In this document: in pieces, positions 42,805 to 55,200 of the stretch | Layout of the letters: each line of letters opens with the position of its first letter | How positions within the stretch are numbered: position 1 is the first letter of the stretch | From: Bradyrhizobium sp. AT1 | Lineage (GTDB): Bacteria; Pseudomonadota; Alphaproteobacteria; Rhizobiales; Xanthobacteraceae | Length of the DNA: 64,000 nt | Assembly (NCBI RefSeq): GCF_001590795.1 | Contig: NZ_JXDL01000001.1 | Span: 5,123,758 to 5,187,757, forward strand | Direction: 5' to 3' | Program-made: the position numbers and the translations under genes | The notes under the pieces: generated by a model | The model's input: only the letters and a program-made list of their open reading frames with translations | Databases searched by the model: none | Told to the model about the DNA's origin: nothing

Positions 42805-43785
42805 ATGTCGCTCGATTCGGACATCATCGTCGATCGCCGCCGGATCCGTCGCAAGCTGACGTTCTGGCGCGTGATGGCTGCGCTGATCGCGATCGCGGCG
42901 ATCGCGAGCTTCGCGTTGATTGCAACGCCGGGCGCGCGGGGCAGCTTCGCATCCGCCGGCTCGATCGCACGGGTCCACATCGAAGGCCTGATCCGCAGCG
43001 ATTCCGATCGCACGCAGGCGCTGGAGCGGCTGGAGAATTCGCAGGCCGCCGCGGTCATCGTTCACATCAACTCGCCGGGGGGCACCACCGCCGGCTCCGA
43101 GCAGCTCTACGATTCGCTCGTCCGGTTGAAGGCGAAGAAGCCGCTCGTAGTGGTGGTCGAGGGCCTCGCTGCCTCCGGAGGCTACATCACGGCGATTGCG
43201 AGCGACCACATCATTGCCCAGCAGAGCTCGCTGGTCGGGTCGATCGGTGTGCTGTTCCAATATCCCAACGTCTCCGAGCTGCTGAAGACCATCGGCGTCA
43301 AGGTCGAGGAAGTGAAGTCCTCGCCGCTGAAGGCCGCGCCCAACGGTTTCGAGCCGACCAGTCCCGAAGCAAGGGCCGCGCTCGATGCGCTGGTGAAGGA
43401 TTCCTATGCCTGGTTCCGGGGATTGGTGAAGGATCGGCGTGGCATGGATGACACGCAGCTCGAGAAAGTGGCCGACGGCCGCGTCTTCACCGGACGCCAG
43501 GCGATCGATCTCAAGCTGATCGACCAGATCGGCGACGAGAAGACCGCGGTGACCTGGCTGGTCGAGCAGAAGGGCGTCAAGAAGGGGCTCTCCGTGCGCG
43601 ATTACAAGCTCGAGCCGCGCTTTGGCGATCTGCCGTTCCTCAAGACGGCGGCCGCCGTCACGCTGGAAGCACTCGGTTTGGGCTCGATTGCGCATCAAAT
43701 CGGACAAACCGGCGTTGCGCAGGCGGTCGACCGGTTCGGAATGGATGGAATGCTGGCCCTGTGGCAGCCGGCCGCCTCAAATTAA
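42805..43785 (+). CDS. sppA: Signal peptide peptidase SppA
   Basis: SppA is a membrane-bound serine protease that degrades cleaved signal peptides. The 326-residue short form has one N-terminal membrane helix (MAALIAIAAIASFALIA), VIVHINSPGGTTAGSEQLYDSL, the nucleophile Ser124 in GLAASGGYI and the general-base Lys176 in SSPLKAAPNG. The 52-residue spacing matches the short bacterial SppA. It is 272 bases after rpsA and read in the same direction. Confidence 0.94.
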   Translation: MSLDSDIIVDRRRIRRKLTFWRVMAALIAIAAIASFALIATPGARGSFASAGSIARVHIEGLIRSDSDRTQALERLENSQAAAVIVHINSPGGTTAGSEQLYDSLVRLKAKKPLVVVVEGLAASGGYITAIASDHIIAQQSSLVGSIGVLFQYPNVSELLKTIGVKVEEVKSSPLKAAPNGFEPTSPEARAALDALVKDSYAWFRGLVKDRRGMDDTQLEKVADGRVFTGRQAIDLKLIDQIGDEKTAVTWLVEQKGVKKGLSVRDYKLEPRFGDLPFLKTAAAVTLEALGLGSIAHQIGQTGVAQAVDRFGMDGMLALWQPAASN

Positions 43786-43955
43786 GCGACTGGGCGAGCA
43801 TTTGAGGGTTTTCCCGTCTGACGGGCGTCGGGTCAGCCTGCTTTTCCGGCATTTGTCACGCATTTTCACGACGCTCAGCCTTGATTTAGCGTCTTGACAG
43901 ATCAAGGTATTTTCACGGAAATGGTCATCCGCACGCTCCCGGGTCCTATCTCTCG

Positions 43956-44261
43956 ATGATCAAATCCGAACTTGTTCAGCGTATCGCCGAGCACAACCCG
44001 CATCTGTACCAGCGGGATGTCGAGAACATTGTGAATGCGATTCTCGAAGAGATCGTAGCGGCCCTCGCGCGCGGTGATCGCGTCGAGTTGCGCGGCTTCG
44101 GTGCCTTCTCGGTCAAGCATCGCCCTGCACGCGCCGGGCGCAATCCACGCACCGGCGCCCATGTGCCCGTCGACCAGAAGAGCGTTCCGTTCTTCAAGAC
44201 CGGCAAGGAAATGCGCGAGCGGCTGAACCGCGACCATCCGGATCCCGGCGCGCCGGATTGA
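43956..44261 (+). CDS. ihfB: Integration host factor beta subunit
   Basis: The 101-residue DNA-bending protein begins [70 protein letters not shown], with the beta-arm Pro in RNPRTG that wedges into DNA. IHF-alpha is not in the window. It binds a variable site and helps sigma-54 promoters and recombination. A 7-bp inverted repeat with CCTTGAT..ATCAAGG at 43879-43907 in the upstream gap is an unassigned candidate operator. Confidence 0.96.
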   Translation: MIKSELVQRIAEHNPHLYQRDVENIVNAILEEIVAALARGDRVELRGFGAFSVKHRPARAGRNPRTGAHVPVDQKSVPFFKTGKEMRERLNRDHPDPGAPD

Positions 44262-44331
44262 GTTGTCGTCCGGGTTTTACCGAACGGCCGCGTGATGCGG
44301 CCGCAAACTTGATTCAAGACGAGCGATCGCG

Positions 44332-44724
44332 ATGCGAAAGTTCCTGACCGCGCTGATCGTGATTCCGCTGGGCCTGATCCTGGTGACCTTCGCCGTTGCC
44401 AATCGGCATTTCATCACAGTCTCGTTCGATCCCTTCGTTGCGAACGACCCGTCCTTGTCGGTCACGCTGCCGCTGTTCCTGCTCCTGATCCTGGTGGCAG
44501 CCTTCGGGGTTCTCGCTGGCGGCTCCGCCGTCTGGGTCGGCCAGCGGCACTGGCGGCGCGCCGCGCGCCGGCAAGAGGCGGAGGCCCGGGCCGTGAGGGC
44601 CGAACTGACCGATCTGCGAGCCCAAATGGCCGCGGCAAGGCCCGAGTCCCGGCGCCTTCCCGCCCCGATCGGGGTCGGGCTTTACGGGCCCGTCGAGCGA
44701 GACAAGCAGCGCGCGACGTTGTAG
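44332..44724 (+). CDS. LapA-domain inner-membrane protein (DUF1049)
   Basis: The 130-residue protein has two N-terminal membrane helices (MRKFLTALIVIPLGLILVTFAVANRHFITVSFDPF, then SVTLPLFLLLILVAAFGVLAGGSAVWV), the DUF1049/LapA pattern, followed by a basic-acidic coiled region (AARRQEAEARAVRAELTDL). In E. coli LapA pairs with LapB to control LPS synthesis by LpxC turnover. LapB is not visible here. It follows ihfB by 70 bases. Confidence 0.85.
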   Translation: MRKFLTALIVIPLGLILVTFAVANRHFITVSFDPFVANDPSLSVTLPLFLLLILVAAFGVLAGGSAVWVGQRHWRRAARRQEAEARAVRAELTDLRAQMAAARPESRRLPAPIGVGLYGPVERDKQRATL

Positions 44725-44789
44725 AAGCGGCCCCGACCTAAAAGCCCGTTTTCCGGCCGTCGCTTGCGGCCTCCATCTGCTTTGAGACC

Positions 44790-45445
44790 ATGTCCCTGCT
44801 CGTCAAAATCTGCGGCCTGTCCACGCGCGAGACGCTTCAAACGGCGCTCGATGCGGGTGCGGATATGGTGGGGTTCGTGTTCTTCCCGCCGTCGCCGCGG
44901 CATCTGTCGCTGGAAGCGGGCCGCGATCTCGGCCGCCAGGTAAAGGGGCGCGCGCTCAAGGTGGCGCTCACCGTCGATGCCGATGACGCCACGTTCGACA
45001 ACATCATGGATGCGCTGTCGCCGGACATCTTCCAGCTCCACGGCAAGGAGAGCGTCGCAAGGCTGCGCGACATCAAGCAGCGGTTCGGCCGTCCCGTGAT
45101 GAAGGCGGTCCCGGTCGCCACCTCAGCCGATCTTGCCGTGCTGCCCGGCTATGCCGCGGTCGCCGATCGCATCCTGTTCGATGCGCGCGCGCCGAAGGAT
45201 GCGACGCGGCCCGGCGGCCTCGGGGAGCCGTTCGATTGGCACCTGCTGCAAAACCTTGAGCTCGCGCTGCCGTATATGGTTTCAGGCGGACTTCACGCTG
45301 ACAACCTCGCCGAGGCGCTCCGCGTTACCGGCGCGGGTGGCGTCGACGTCTCCTCTGGTGTCGAGAGCGCCCCCGGCGTCAAAGACCCGGAAATGATCAA
45401 GGCCTTCATTCGCGCCGCGCGCGCCACTCAAGAGTTGAGCGTCCG

Positions 45446-45449
<4 letters not shown>
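44790..45449 (+). CDS. trpF: Phosphoribosylanthranilate isomerase
   Basis: TrpF makes the Amadori rearrangement in tryptophan synthesis. The 219-residue (beta/alpha)8 enzyme begins [39 protein letters not shown] with catalytic Cys8 in KICGL, and has [22 protein letters not shown] with catalytic Asp and [15 protein letters not shown]. trpB overlaps its stop by four bases, so the genes are coupled in trpF-trpB-trpA. Confidence 0.97.
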
Positions 45450-46656
<1,207 letters not shown>

Positions 46657-46660
<4 letters not shown>

Positions 46661-47493
46661 CCACGCGTATCGACACCCGTTTTGCCGAGCTGAAGAAGCA
46701 GGGCCGCGCGGCTTTCGTCACCTATGTGATGGCCGGCGATCCCGATCCCGTGACGTCGCTCGAGATCGTCAAGGCGCTCTCGAAATCGGGTGCCGACGTC
46801 ATCGAGCTCGGCATCCCCTTCACCGATCCGATGGCGGATGGTCCCTCGATTCAGGCGGCAGGCCTTCGTGCGCTCAAGGTCGGCATGACCTTGAAGAAGA
46901 CGCTCGGTCTGGTGCGCGATTTCCGCAAGGACGACAACGCCACGCCGCTGGTCCTGATGGGCTATTACAATCCGATCTACATCTACGGCGTCGACAAGTT
47001 CTTGGCTGATGCCAAGACGGCCGGCGTTGACGGCCTGATCATCGTCGATCTGCCGCCGGAGGAAGACGACGAGCTCTGCATTCCCGCGCTGAAGGCTGGC
47101 CTGAACTTCATTCGCCTGGCGACGCCGACCACTGACGACAAGCGCCTGCCGGCGGTGCTCACGAACACGTCAGGCTTTGTCTATTACGTCTCGATCGCCG
47201 GCATCACCGGTGCCGCGGCGGCGGACGCGAATGTCGTCGGTGAAGCCGTCGCGCGCATCAAGCGGCACACCGAGCTGCCGATCTGCGTCGGCTTTGGCAT
47301 CCGCACGCCCGAGGCGGCGCGCGCCATTGCCGAGAAGGCCGATGGTTCGGTGGTCGGCACCGCGCTGGTCGATGCGCTCAAGAACAGCCTCGATGCGGAA
47401 GGGCGCGCGACGGCCAAGACCGTCAATGCCGTCGCCGAGTTGACGGCAGCCCTGGCCCAGGGCGTCAAGGGCGCGCAACAGGCGGCCGAATAG
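46657..47493 (+). CDS. trpA: Tryptophan synthase alpha chain
   Basis: TrpA splits indole-3-glycerol phosphate into indole. The 278-residue TIM-barrel protein has [48 protein letters not shown] with catalytic Glu and Asp residues, and [15 protein letters not shown]. It starts with GTG at 46657, overlapping the trpB stop by four bases. accD follows after 90 bases. Confidence 0.98.
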
Positions 47494-47583
47494 GCCCGAG
47501 ACGACGGCTTGCCGGGCGGAGACCCGGCCGCCATATATCCCTTCAGGCGATCCGCCAGGCGGCATCGCACATCGGAGCAAACC

Positions 47584-48525
47584 ATGAACTGGCTTACCAA
47601 TGTGGTCCGGCCGAAAATCCGCAACATGCTGCGGCGGGAGACGCCGGAGAATCTGTGGATCAAGTGCCCGGATTCCGGACAGCTCGTGTTCTACAAGGAC
47701 GTCGAGGCCAACCAGTTCGTCATCCCCGGCTCGAACTACCACATGCGCATGGGCGCGGTGGCGCGTCTGAAGTCGATCTTCGACAACGAAACCTGGTTCG
47801 ACGTGGCGCTGCCCGACGTGACGCCCGATCCGCTCAAGTTCCGCGACGAGAAGAAATACGTTGACCGCATCAAGGATGCCCGCGCGCGAACCAACCTCAA
47901 TGACGCGATCAAGGTCGGCTACGGCAAGCTCGAAGGCGCCGCCGTTGTCGTCGCCGTGCAGGATTTCGACTTCATGGGCGGCTCGCTCGGCATGGCCGCA
48001 GGCGAAGCCATCGTGCGCGGGCTCGAGCTTGCGGTCGAGAAGAAGTCGCCGTTCATCGTGTTCGCCGCCTCCGGCGGCGCGCGCATGCAGGAAGGCATCC
48101 TGTCGCTGATGCAGATGCCGCGCACCACCGTTGCGGTGCAGATGCTGCGCGAGGCAAAGCTGCCCTACATCGTCGTGCTGACCAATCCGACCACCGGCGG
48201 CGTCACCGCGTCCTACGCGATGCTCGGCGACGTGCAGATCGCCGAGCCCGGCGCGCTGATCGGTTTTGCCGGCGCGCGCGTGATCGAGCAGACCATCCGC
48301 GAGAAGCTGCCTGAAGGGTTCCAGCGCGCCGAGTACCTGAAGGAGCACGGCATGGTCGACATGGTCGTGCATCGCCACGAGCTGCGTCCGACGCTCGCCC
48401 GCCTTTGCCGCCTCTTGACCAAGGCGCCGGCGCAGGAAGGCGCATCGAAGCCCGTGCAGCCGGTCGTGAGCCCGGCGCAGATCGTCTCGGCCGCCGAGAC
48501 GGCGCCGGCTGCGCCCCACGCGTGA
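47584..48525 (+). CDS. accD: Acetyl-CoA carboxylase carboxyltransferase beta subunit, zinc ribbon lost
   Basis: AccD with AccA transfers the carboxyl group from biotin to acetyl-CoA, the first step of fatty acid synthesis. The 313-residue protein contains [42 protein letters not shown], the conserved core. Normally a Cys4 zinc ribbon lies near residues 28-50; here only Cys28 stays and the other positions are Ser31, Ile47 and Ser50 ([26 protein letters not shown]). The ribbon binds mRNA and zinc in E. coli. The start ATG follows GGAGCAAACC. folC overlaps the stop (GTGA). Confidence 0.95.
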   Translation: MNWLTNVVRPKIRNMLRRETPENLWIKCPDSGQLVFYKDVEANQFVIPGSNYHMRMGAVARLKSIFDNETWFDVALPDVTPDPLKFRDEKKYVDRIKDARARTNLNDAIKVGYGKLEGAAVVVAVQDFDFMGGSLGMAAGEAIVRGLELAVEKKSPFIVFAASGGARMQEGILSLMQMPRTTVAVQMLREAKLPYIVVLTNPTTGGVTASYAMLGDVQIAEPGALIGFAGARVIEQTIREKLPEGFQRAEYLKEHGMVDMVVHRHELRPTLARLCRLLTKAPAQEGASKPVQPVVSPAQIVSAAETAPAAPHA

Positions 48526-49865
48526 ACGCGTCCCCTGACAGCACCAAGACGCCGCTCGGCGAATTGATCGGGCGGCTGTCGGCCCTGCATCAGAAGCGCA
48601 TCGATCTCGGCCTCGAGCGGATGGACGGTCTGCTCGAACGGCTCGGCCACCCTGAACGCAAGCTGCCGCCGGTGATCCACATCGCCGGCACCAATGGCAA
48701 GGGCTCGACGCTCGCGTATCTGCGCGCAACGCTGGAGGCGGCAGGCCTGCGCGTCCACGCCTACACCTCACCCTATCTGGTCCGCATCAACGAATGCTTT
48801 CGCCTCGGCCGCGTCGGTGGCGGTGTGCTGGTCGGCGACGACGAGCTGCGGGCGGCTCTGGAAGAAGTCGAGCGCGTCAATGCCGGCGACGCCGCGACAT
48901 TGTTCGAGCTGAAGACCGCCGCCGCGTTCCTTCTGTTCGCGCAGAACCCGGCCGACGTGGTGCTGCTCGAAGTCGGCCTCGGCGGCCGGCTGGATTCGAC
49001 CAATGTCATCGATCAGCCTGCGGCCTGCGTGATCACGCCGATCAGCATGGATCACATGGACTTCCTCGGCGATACCTTGGCCTCGATCGCCAGCGAGAAG
49101 GCCGCGATCATCAAGCGCGGCGTGCCCGTGATCTGCGCCGAGCAGTCGGCTGAAGCGATGGCCGTGATCGAGGCGCAGGCCAAGCGCATGCGCGCGCCGC
49201 TGTTCGCTGCGAACGAGAGCTGGCACGTCAATGTCGAGCGTGGCCGCCTGGTCTATTCCGATGACCGCGGTCTGATGGATCTGCCGGCGCCGCGTCTGTT
49301 CGGCCGCCACCAATTCGCCAATGCCGGCCTTGCCATCGCGACGCTGCGCGCGCTCCCGAACTTCAAGGTGAGCCATGTCGCCTTCGAGGCCGGCATCGTC
49401 GGTGCCGAATGGCCGGCGCGGATGCAGCGCATCAATTCGGGCGAGCTGCTGTCCTGGGGTCCGCAGGGCTCGGAGATCTGGCTCGATGGCGGGCACAATG
49501 CCGAGGGCGGCCGCGTCGCCGCCGCCGCGCTCGGCGACCTCGAGGAGCGGGTGTCGCGGCCGCTGGTCGTGATCGCGGGCATGATGGCCAACAAGGACGC
49601 GCAGGGCTTTCTGGCCAACTTCGCCGGGCTCACCCGTCACATCATCGCGGTGCCGATCCCCGATACCGAAAATGCGATGCCGGTCGATCGTCTCGCGGAC
49701 GCCGCGCGCGGCCTCGGCATGCGCGTCGAGACCGTCTCCGGCGTCGAAGCCGCACTGCGGGCACTGGCGAAGCTCGCTTATGAAGTGCCGCCGCGCATCC
49801 TGATCACCGGCTCGCTTTATCTCGCCGGCCACGTGCTGGCCATCAACGGCACGCCGCCTGCATAG
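48522..49865 (+). CDS. folC: Folylpolyglutamate synthase / dihydrofolate synthase
   Basis: FolC adds glutamate to dihydropteroate and folates. The 447-residue Mur-ligase-fold enzyme has [22 protein letters not shown] (P-loop), [41 protein letters not shown] and [10 protein letters not shown]. It starts with GTG at 48522, overlapping the accD stop by four bases. accD-folC is a common alphaproteobacterial order. A palindromic repeat follows. Confidence 0.96.
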   Translation: MNASPDSTKTPLGELIGRLSALHQKRIDLGLERMDGLLERLGHPERKLPPVIHIAGTNGKGSTLAYLRATLEAAGLRVHAYTSPYLVRINECFRLGRVGGGVLVGDDELRAALEEVERVNAGDAATLFELKTAAAFLLFAQNPADVVLLEVGLGGRLDSTNVIDQPAACVITPISMDHMDFLGDTLASIASEKAAIIKRGVPVICAEQSAEAMAVIEAQAKRMRAPLFAANESWHVNVERGRLVYSDDRGLMDLPAPRLFGRHQFANAGLAIATLRALPNFKVSHVAFEAGIVGAEWPARMQRINSGELLSWGPQGSEIWLDGGHNAEGGRVAAAALGDLEERVSRPLVVIAGMMANKDAQGFLANFAGLTRHIIAVPIPDTENAMPVDRLADAARGLGMRVETVSGVEAALRALAKLAYEVPPRILITGSLYLAGHVLAINGTPPA

Positions 49866-49872
49866 ATGTTGC

Positions 49873-49959
49873 GTAGCCCGGATGGAGCGAAGCGCAATCC
49901 GGGATTCGTGCCACAAGCAATGAACATCCCGGATTACGCTTCGCTCCATCCGGGCTACG
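49873..49959. repeat. GTAGCCCGGATGGAGCG palindromic repeat, copy 3
   Basis: Another copy of the palindrome, 8 bases past the folC stop. Its inner spacer begins GATTCGTGCCACAAGC, a sequence shared with copy 4. Confidence 0.87.
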
Positions 49960-49969
49960 GGAAATCCCC

Positions 49970-50710
49970 ATGCGTTTTGCCGCGATTGCCGACGTGCACG
50001 GAAACTACCTCGCGCTCGAAGCCGTGCTCGCCGACATTCGCGCGCAGGGCATCGCCGACATTGTCAATCTCGGCGACATGCTGAGCGGCCCGCTCGATGC
50101 CCGCCGCACCATCGAGATGCTGATGCCGCTCGACGCCGTGCATGTGCTCGGCAATCACGATCGCTATCTGCTCGACCGTCCGCCGGAGAAGATGGGCTCG
50201 TGGGACCGTCCCGCCTACGAAGCGCTCAATGCGGCGCAGCTCGATTGGCTGCGCGCGCAGCCGATGACGCGCGTGTACCGTGACGAGGTGTTCCTGTGCC
50301 ACGCGACGCCCAGCAATGATGAAGTCTATTGGCTCGACACCGTGCATCCCGACGGTACGGTCGCGCTCTCGCCGCTCGACCGCATCGAGCAGTACGCGCA
50401 AGGCATCATGCAATCGCTGATCCTGTGTGCCCACACCCATCTCGCCCGCGCCGTGCTTCTGCGCGACGGCCGCCTGGTCGTCAATCCCGGCAGCGTCGGC
50501 AGCCCGGGCTATCGCGACAAGCATCCGTTCCCGCACGTCGTCGAAGCCGGTACGCCACATGCGCGCTATGCGATCCTCGAACTGGCTGGCGATGCGTGGC
50601 AGGTGACGTTTCGAAATGTTGCCTACGACCATGAGGCAATGGCCGCGCTCGCCCGCCGAAACAATCAGCCCGAGCTCGCGAATGCGCTGGCGACAGGGTG
50701 GATCGAGTAG
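49970..50710 (+). CDS. Calcineurin-like metallophosphoesterase
   Basis: The 246-residue protein has the metal-binding motifs D-x-H (ADVHGNY, with Asp8 and His10), GD (NLGDMLSG), GNHD (VLGNHDRYLL) and the histidines in LCHATPSN and LCAHTHLAR; VVNPGSVGSPG follows. It binds two metal ions and hydrolyses a phosphoester; YfcE/MJ0936-like and diadenosine or RNA phosphodiesterase roles all use this fold. It starts 11 bases after the repeat. The natural substrate is unknown. Confidence 0.9.
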   Translation: MRFAAIADVHGNYLALEAVLADIRAQGIADIVNLGDMLSGPLDARRTIEMLMPLDAVHVLGNHDRYLLDRPPEKMGSWDRPAYEALNAAQLDWLRAQPMTRVYRDEVFLCHATPSNDEVYWLDTVHPDGTVALSPLDRIEQYAQGIMQSLILCAHTHLARAVLLRDGRLVVNPGSVGSPGYRDKHPFPHVVEAGTPHARYAILELAGDAWQVTFRNVAYDHEAMAALARRNNQPELANALATGWIE

Positions 50711-50713
50711 GGG

Positions 50714-51778
50714 CTACAGCGGCTTCAACAGCTTCATGGGATCCGCAGCCTTCTGCTTCAACTGATCGAAGCCGCATTGCCGCGGCGCCTTGTCGGGACG
50801 CCAGCGCAGGATCGAGGTGCCGTGGCGGAAGCGCTCGCCGCTGAAATGGTCGTAGCAGACTTCGATCACCAGCTTTGGCTTGAGCGGGCACCACTTTGCC
50901 GAGCGCTCGGTCGACCAGCGGCTCGGTCCGCCCGGCGCGTTGCCGGTAAAGCCGGGCTCGCCAATCAGCGCCTCGAGCCGGTCGGTCAGATCGGGCTTCT
51001 CGTCCGCCTTGATCGCCGAGGTGAAGCCGACATGGTGCAATAGTCCCTTCGCGTCATAGAGACCTAGCAGCAGCGATCCCACGACCTTGCGGCCGGCGAT
51101 CTTGTTGGTGGCATAGCGGAAGCCGCCGACCACGCAATCTGCGCTGCGGAATTTCTTGATCTTCTGCATGCCGTCGCGGTTTCCGGCTTGATAGGGCAGG
51201 TCGATCCGCTTGGCGATGACACCGTCCGAGCCGCCGCCGGATTGCGCCAGCCACTTTTTGGCCGCGGCGTAGCTCGTCGCGGAGGGCGAGAGATAGAACA
51301 GGCTGCCTCTTAGATTGGCCTTCGCAAATGCTTCCAGGGCTGGCCGTCGTTCGCTCAACTGCTTTTCGGCAAGCTGCTTGTCTCTGGCGGTCGCGAGCAG
51401 ATCGAAGACGAGATAGAGCGCCGGCGTTTCCTGCGAGAGCTTTCTCACACGGCTGGCGGCTGGATGAATCCGCTGCAGCAGCGCGTCGAAAGAAAAGCCC
51501 TTGCTGTGCGGCACGACGAGCTCGCCGTCGAGCGTGAAGCGGTCCGCTTTCAGCTTCAGTGCGGCGGCGACCACGTCCGGAAAATAGCGCGCCAGGTCTT
51601 CACCCGATTTCGAGCGCAGGTCGACATCGCTGCCATCGCGCGACAGCAGGCAGCGAAAGCCATCCCATTTCGGCTCGTACTGCCATTCCTTGCCGCGCGG
51701 GATCTCGTCGACCGACCGCGCCTCCATTGCGACGAGAGATGTCGGTTTTCGAGAGCGCTTTCGGGGAGGGACTGGCAA
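50714..51778 (-). CDS. ATP-dependent DNA ligase (LigC/LigD-ligase-like)
   Basis: The 354-residue protein has MEARSVDEIPRGKEWQYEPKWDGFRCLLSRDG with adenylation Lys37, GELVVP, YLVFDLL, SDGVIAKRID and KFRSADCVVGGF, covering motifs I-V of ATP-dependent ligases, then an OB domain (SLLLGLYDAKGLLHHVGFTS). LigC-type enzymes help in base-excision or end-joining repair in rhizobia and mycobacteria. A polymerase or Ku gene is not adjacent. The start is ambiguous: TTG at 51778 (used here) or ATG at 51727, the first codon of MEARS. Confidence 0.88.
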   Translation of the reverse strand: MPVPPRKRSRKPTSLVAMEARSVDEIPRGKEWQYEPKWDGFRCLLSRDGSDVDLRSKSGEDLARYFPDVVAAALKLKADRFTLDGELVVPHSKGFSFDALLQRIHPAASRVRKLSQETPALYLVFDLLATARDKQLAEKQLSERRPALEAFAKANLRGSLFYLSPSATSYAAAKKWLAQSGGGSDGVIAKRIDLPYQAGNRDGMQKIKKFRSADCVVGGFRYATNKIAGRKVVGSLLLGLYDAKGLLHHVGFTSAIKADEKPDLTDRLEALIGEPGFTGNAPGGPSRWSTERSAKWCPLKPKLVIEVCYDHFSGERFRHGTSILRWRPDKAPRQCGFDQLKQKAADPMKLLKPL

Positions 51779-51818
51779 GGGCGGGACTCGTCATACGCTG
51801 AACACGTCCCACCAACGC

Positions 51819-51844
51819 AAACGGCCGGCATTTCGCCGGCCGTT
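51819..51844 (-). terminator. Hairpin downstream of trxA
   Basis: AACGGCCGGC, a GAAAT loop and GCCGGCCGTT (minus strand) form a strong stem, followed by TTGCGTT. It lies 28 bases past the trxA stop. Confidence 0.65.
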
Positions 51845-51871
51845 GTCGAAAAGAATCTTATGGCAGACAGA

Positions 51872-52192
51872 TCAGACTGCGGAGGTGATCCACTGCTGCA
51901 GCTTCGCCTTCGGCGCGGCGCCGACCTGGCGGGAGGCCATCTCGCCGCCCTTGAAGATCATGAGAGTCGGGATCGACATCACGCCGTATTTCGAGGCGGT
52001 CTTCGGGCTCTCGTCGACGTTGAGCTTGACGATCTTGACCTTGTCGCCCATCGCGCCGGCGATCTCGTCGAGGGCGGGCGCGATCATGCGGCAGGGGCCG
52101 CACCACTCGGCCCAGAAATCGACGACGACAGGGCCGTTCGCCTTGAGCACTTCGGCTTCGAAATCAGTGTCGGAAACCTTGCCAACGGCCAT
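51872..52192 (-). CDS. trxA: Thioredoxin 1
   Basis: The 106-residue thioredoxin has [16 protein letters not shown] with Cys31-Gly-Pro-Cys34, the cis-Pro in MSIPTLMIF and [15 protein letters not shown]. It reduces protein disulfides in the cytoplasm. The start is ATG 52192; the longer open frame to 52252 is not family-like. It is 69 bases after addA on the same strand, an arrangement common in rhizobia. Confidence 0.97.
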   Translation of the reverse strand: MAVGKVSDTDFEAEVLKANGPVVVDFWAEWCGPCRMIAPALDEIAGAMGDKVKIVKLNVDESPKTASKYGVMSIPTLMIFKGGEMASRQVGAAPKAKLQQWITSAV

Positions 52193-52261
52193 GGGAATAC
52201 CTCGTTCGGTTGAAAGAGAATCGGCGCGACCTGGAATCGCGCCGGGGATCATGGCGTCAAC

Positions 52262-55200
52262 CTATGAACGGCCCCTTGCCGGGTCAAGGACGCTCACGCC
52301 GAGATGAAGGGATGCCAGCGCCGCGTCCAGCGCGGGGGCAGAAATCTCCATATATTCAAGGGCCTCGGTCCAGAGCAGGACGGCCCTGATGGGCTTTTGG
52401 GGATAAAGCCGCGCCAGCACCGCCCGGTACAGCGCGAGCTGCCGGACATAGGCGACGGGCGCATCGGTGGCGCTCTTCGGCGCGGCCTGGTTGGTCTTGA
52501 AATCGACGATCAAGACCTCCTCCGGGCGAACGACCAGCCGGTCGATCTGTCCCGACACCAGCGCCGGCGGGCGGCCCGGCCGCTCCAATTTGCCGACAAT
52601 GGCGACCTCCGCCCGGCTGCCGGCGGCAAACACCGGGGCGAATCGCGGCTCGGCGATCAAAGCGAGCACCTTGTCGGCGAGCGCCGTAAGATCGGCCTCC
52701 GCCCAGCCCGCGGCATTGCGGGCCATGAAGCCCAGCGCGGCCTCGCGGCGGCGCTCGATGGCAATGTCGGGCAAGGATTGCAGCAGCCGGTGCACCAGCG
52801 TGCCGCGCTGCAGCGCCAGCGCGCGGGACTGTACCGATTCGCCGGACCGGACACTGCGGCCCTCTTCGGGCGGCTGGCCGGAGGGACGGACCAGATCATC
52901 GTCGATCTCGCGCGGTGCGGGCGTCCGCAGCCAGTCCGGCAATTCGACCGCCTGGTCCACCGCGGTCGCCGGCGTGCCCAGCGTCGCGACATCCTCCGGC
53001 CGGGCGAATCGGGTGACCTTGCCGAGCGGCGTCTCGATCACCTGCTTGTCGAGGCCGGAGCCTTTGAGCCCGGTGTCGATCAGGTCGTACCAGCTCAGCT
53101 TGCGCACTGTCCTCATGTTGCCGGGCATGCAGCCGCCGACGATCAACCGGTCGGCCGCGCGCGTCATCGCGACATAGAGCAGGCGGCGATATTCGTCCTC
53201 GGTCTCCTCGATCATCGCCTTGCGCGCGTCCGCGACGGGCTTGGGATCATCCGCCTTGCGTCCGGCCCAGACCACGACCTCGCCGCCATTGCCGCGCGGC
53301 ACGTGGATCAGCCGCACCCGCTGTGAGTCCGCAGGGGACGAGGTAGTGTCGACCATGAACACGACCGAGGCTTCGAGACCCTTGGCGCCGTGCACGGTCA
53401 TCACGCGCACCTCGTCGCGGGAGATCTCCATGTCGCGCTTCACTTCGGTGTCGGCCGAACGCAGCCAGGCCATGAAGCCCTGCAGCGAGGCCGGCGCCTT
53501 GCGCTCGTAATTCAGGGCCAGCTCCAGAAATTCGTCGAGTGCGTCGTTGGCCTCATGACCGAGCCGGCGCAGGATGCGCGCACGGCCGCCGTCGCCGCCG
53601 AGCAGCCAGGCGTAGAAGGCGAACGGCGTCTCCTCGCGCGCGCGGCTCTCGCAGGCTTCCAGGCGCCGCAGCACAGTCGCGAATTTCTCAGCTGTAGCGG
53701 CGTGCTCGCCGAGCGCGCGGCGCAGCGATCCCTTGCGGTCATGGGCGAGGGTGAAGAGGTCGTCGTCGTCGAGCCCGAACAGCGGGCTCTTCAGCGCCAC
53801 CGCCAGCGCGAGATCGTCCTGCGGCAGCAGCAGCGCATCCGCAAGGTTCATCAGATCGATGATGCCGATATGTTCGGTGAGCTTGAGCCGGTCGGCGCCG
53901 GCCACCGGAACACCGGCATGCTTTAGCGCCTGGATCACGGCGTCGAACGCATTGCCGCGTCGGCGGACCAGGATCAGCATGTCGCCATAGCGCAACGGAC
54001 GCCGCTCGCCTTCATGTCCGGTCAGCGTGCCGCTCTCGACCAGGTGCTTGATCTCGGCCTGGATACGGCGGGCAAGCTTGACCTCGGGGCTGGTGACGGC
54101 GACGCCGTCGAACGGCGCGCGCCAACCCTCGATGTCCTGCCGGTCGTCGGCCTCGCAGAGATCCCACAGCTCGATCACGCTGGGGCCGGCGTCGGCGAGT
54201 GCATTGTGCAGGGGATGGCCGATCTCGACCGAATGGATGCTCTTGTAGATCGCGGGATCGCGGAAGACGTGGTCGACGGCGTGAAGGATCGTGGCGCCCG
54301 AGCGGAACGAATAGGTGAAAGCGACGGGATCGAACTTCAGCCCGGCGGCGGTGAACTTGCGGTGCAGCTCGCGCCGCCGCGCGTCGAACTCGTGCGGAGC
54401 TGCGCCTTGGAACGAGAAGATCGACTGCTTCTCGTCGCCCACGGCGAAGACGGTGCGGTTCAGCCCCTCGCGCGCGCCTTCTCCGGCCGTGAATTCCGAG
54501 ATGATATGCGCGACGATGTCCCATTGCCGCGGGCTGGTATCCTGGGCCTCGTCGATCAGGACGTGATCGACGCCGCGGTCGAGCTTGTAATGCACCCAGC
54601 CCGAGGCGACGCGGTCAAGCATCGCCAGCGTCTTGTCGATGAGATCATCGTAATCGAGCAGCCCGCGCTCCTGCTTTTCGCGGCGATAGTTTGCCGCGGC
54701 GGCGGTCGCGATGTGCAGCAGGGCCGCCGTGCGGTCGCGCATGGTCACGGCGCGGCGCTTCTCGACCAATCCACCGATGCGCTGCGCCTCGTTCTCGAAC
54801 AGGCGGGCGACGGACGGATTGTGCTCGCCAAACTTCTTGGTCAGCACCGCCTTGCGGGGCAGCTTTTCGTCGGTAAGGAAGACGGACAGATAAGCATCGA
54901 CCTGCGCGCTGCCGGAAAACACCTTGGCCTCACGAAGGCGGGAGGCCTGGTCGTTGTCGGACTTGCTGCCGTCCTCCAACGCAATGGCGATGTCGTCCCA
55001 ACGCGAACGCGGCAAATAGGGCCCATCGAGAATCTCCGTCTCGACGTCCTCGATGCGGTCGCTGGCATCGACGCCCAGTGCCGCCGCCATCTGTGCAGCC
55101 GCCGCTTCCGCGTTGCCGGCCTGATCCGTCCAGGCCATGAAATGATCCCGGCTCAAACACGCCTCGCGCACGACCTCCTTGAAGGTGACATCGGCGGCGC

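Noticed and set aside
43879-43922. TTGACA at 43894 considered as a sigma-70 -35 box for ihfB
   Set aside because: No reasonable -10 hexamer lies 16-18 bases downstream, so it is not called a promoter; the CCTTGAT/ATCAAGG inverted repeat around it is mentioned under ihfB.
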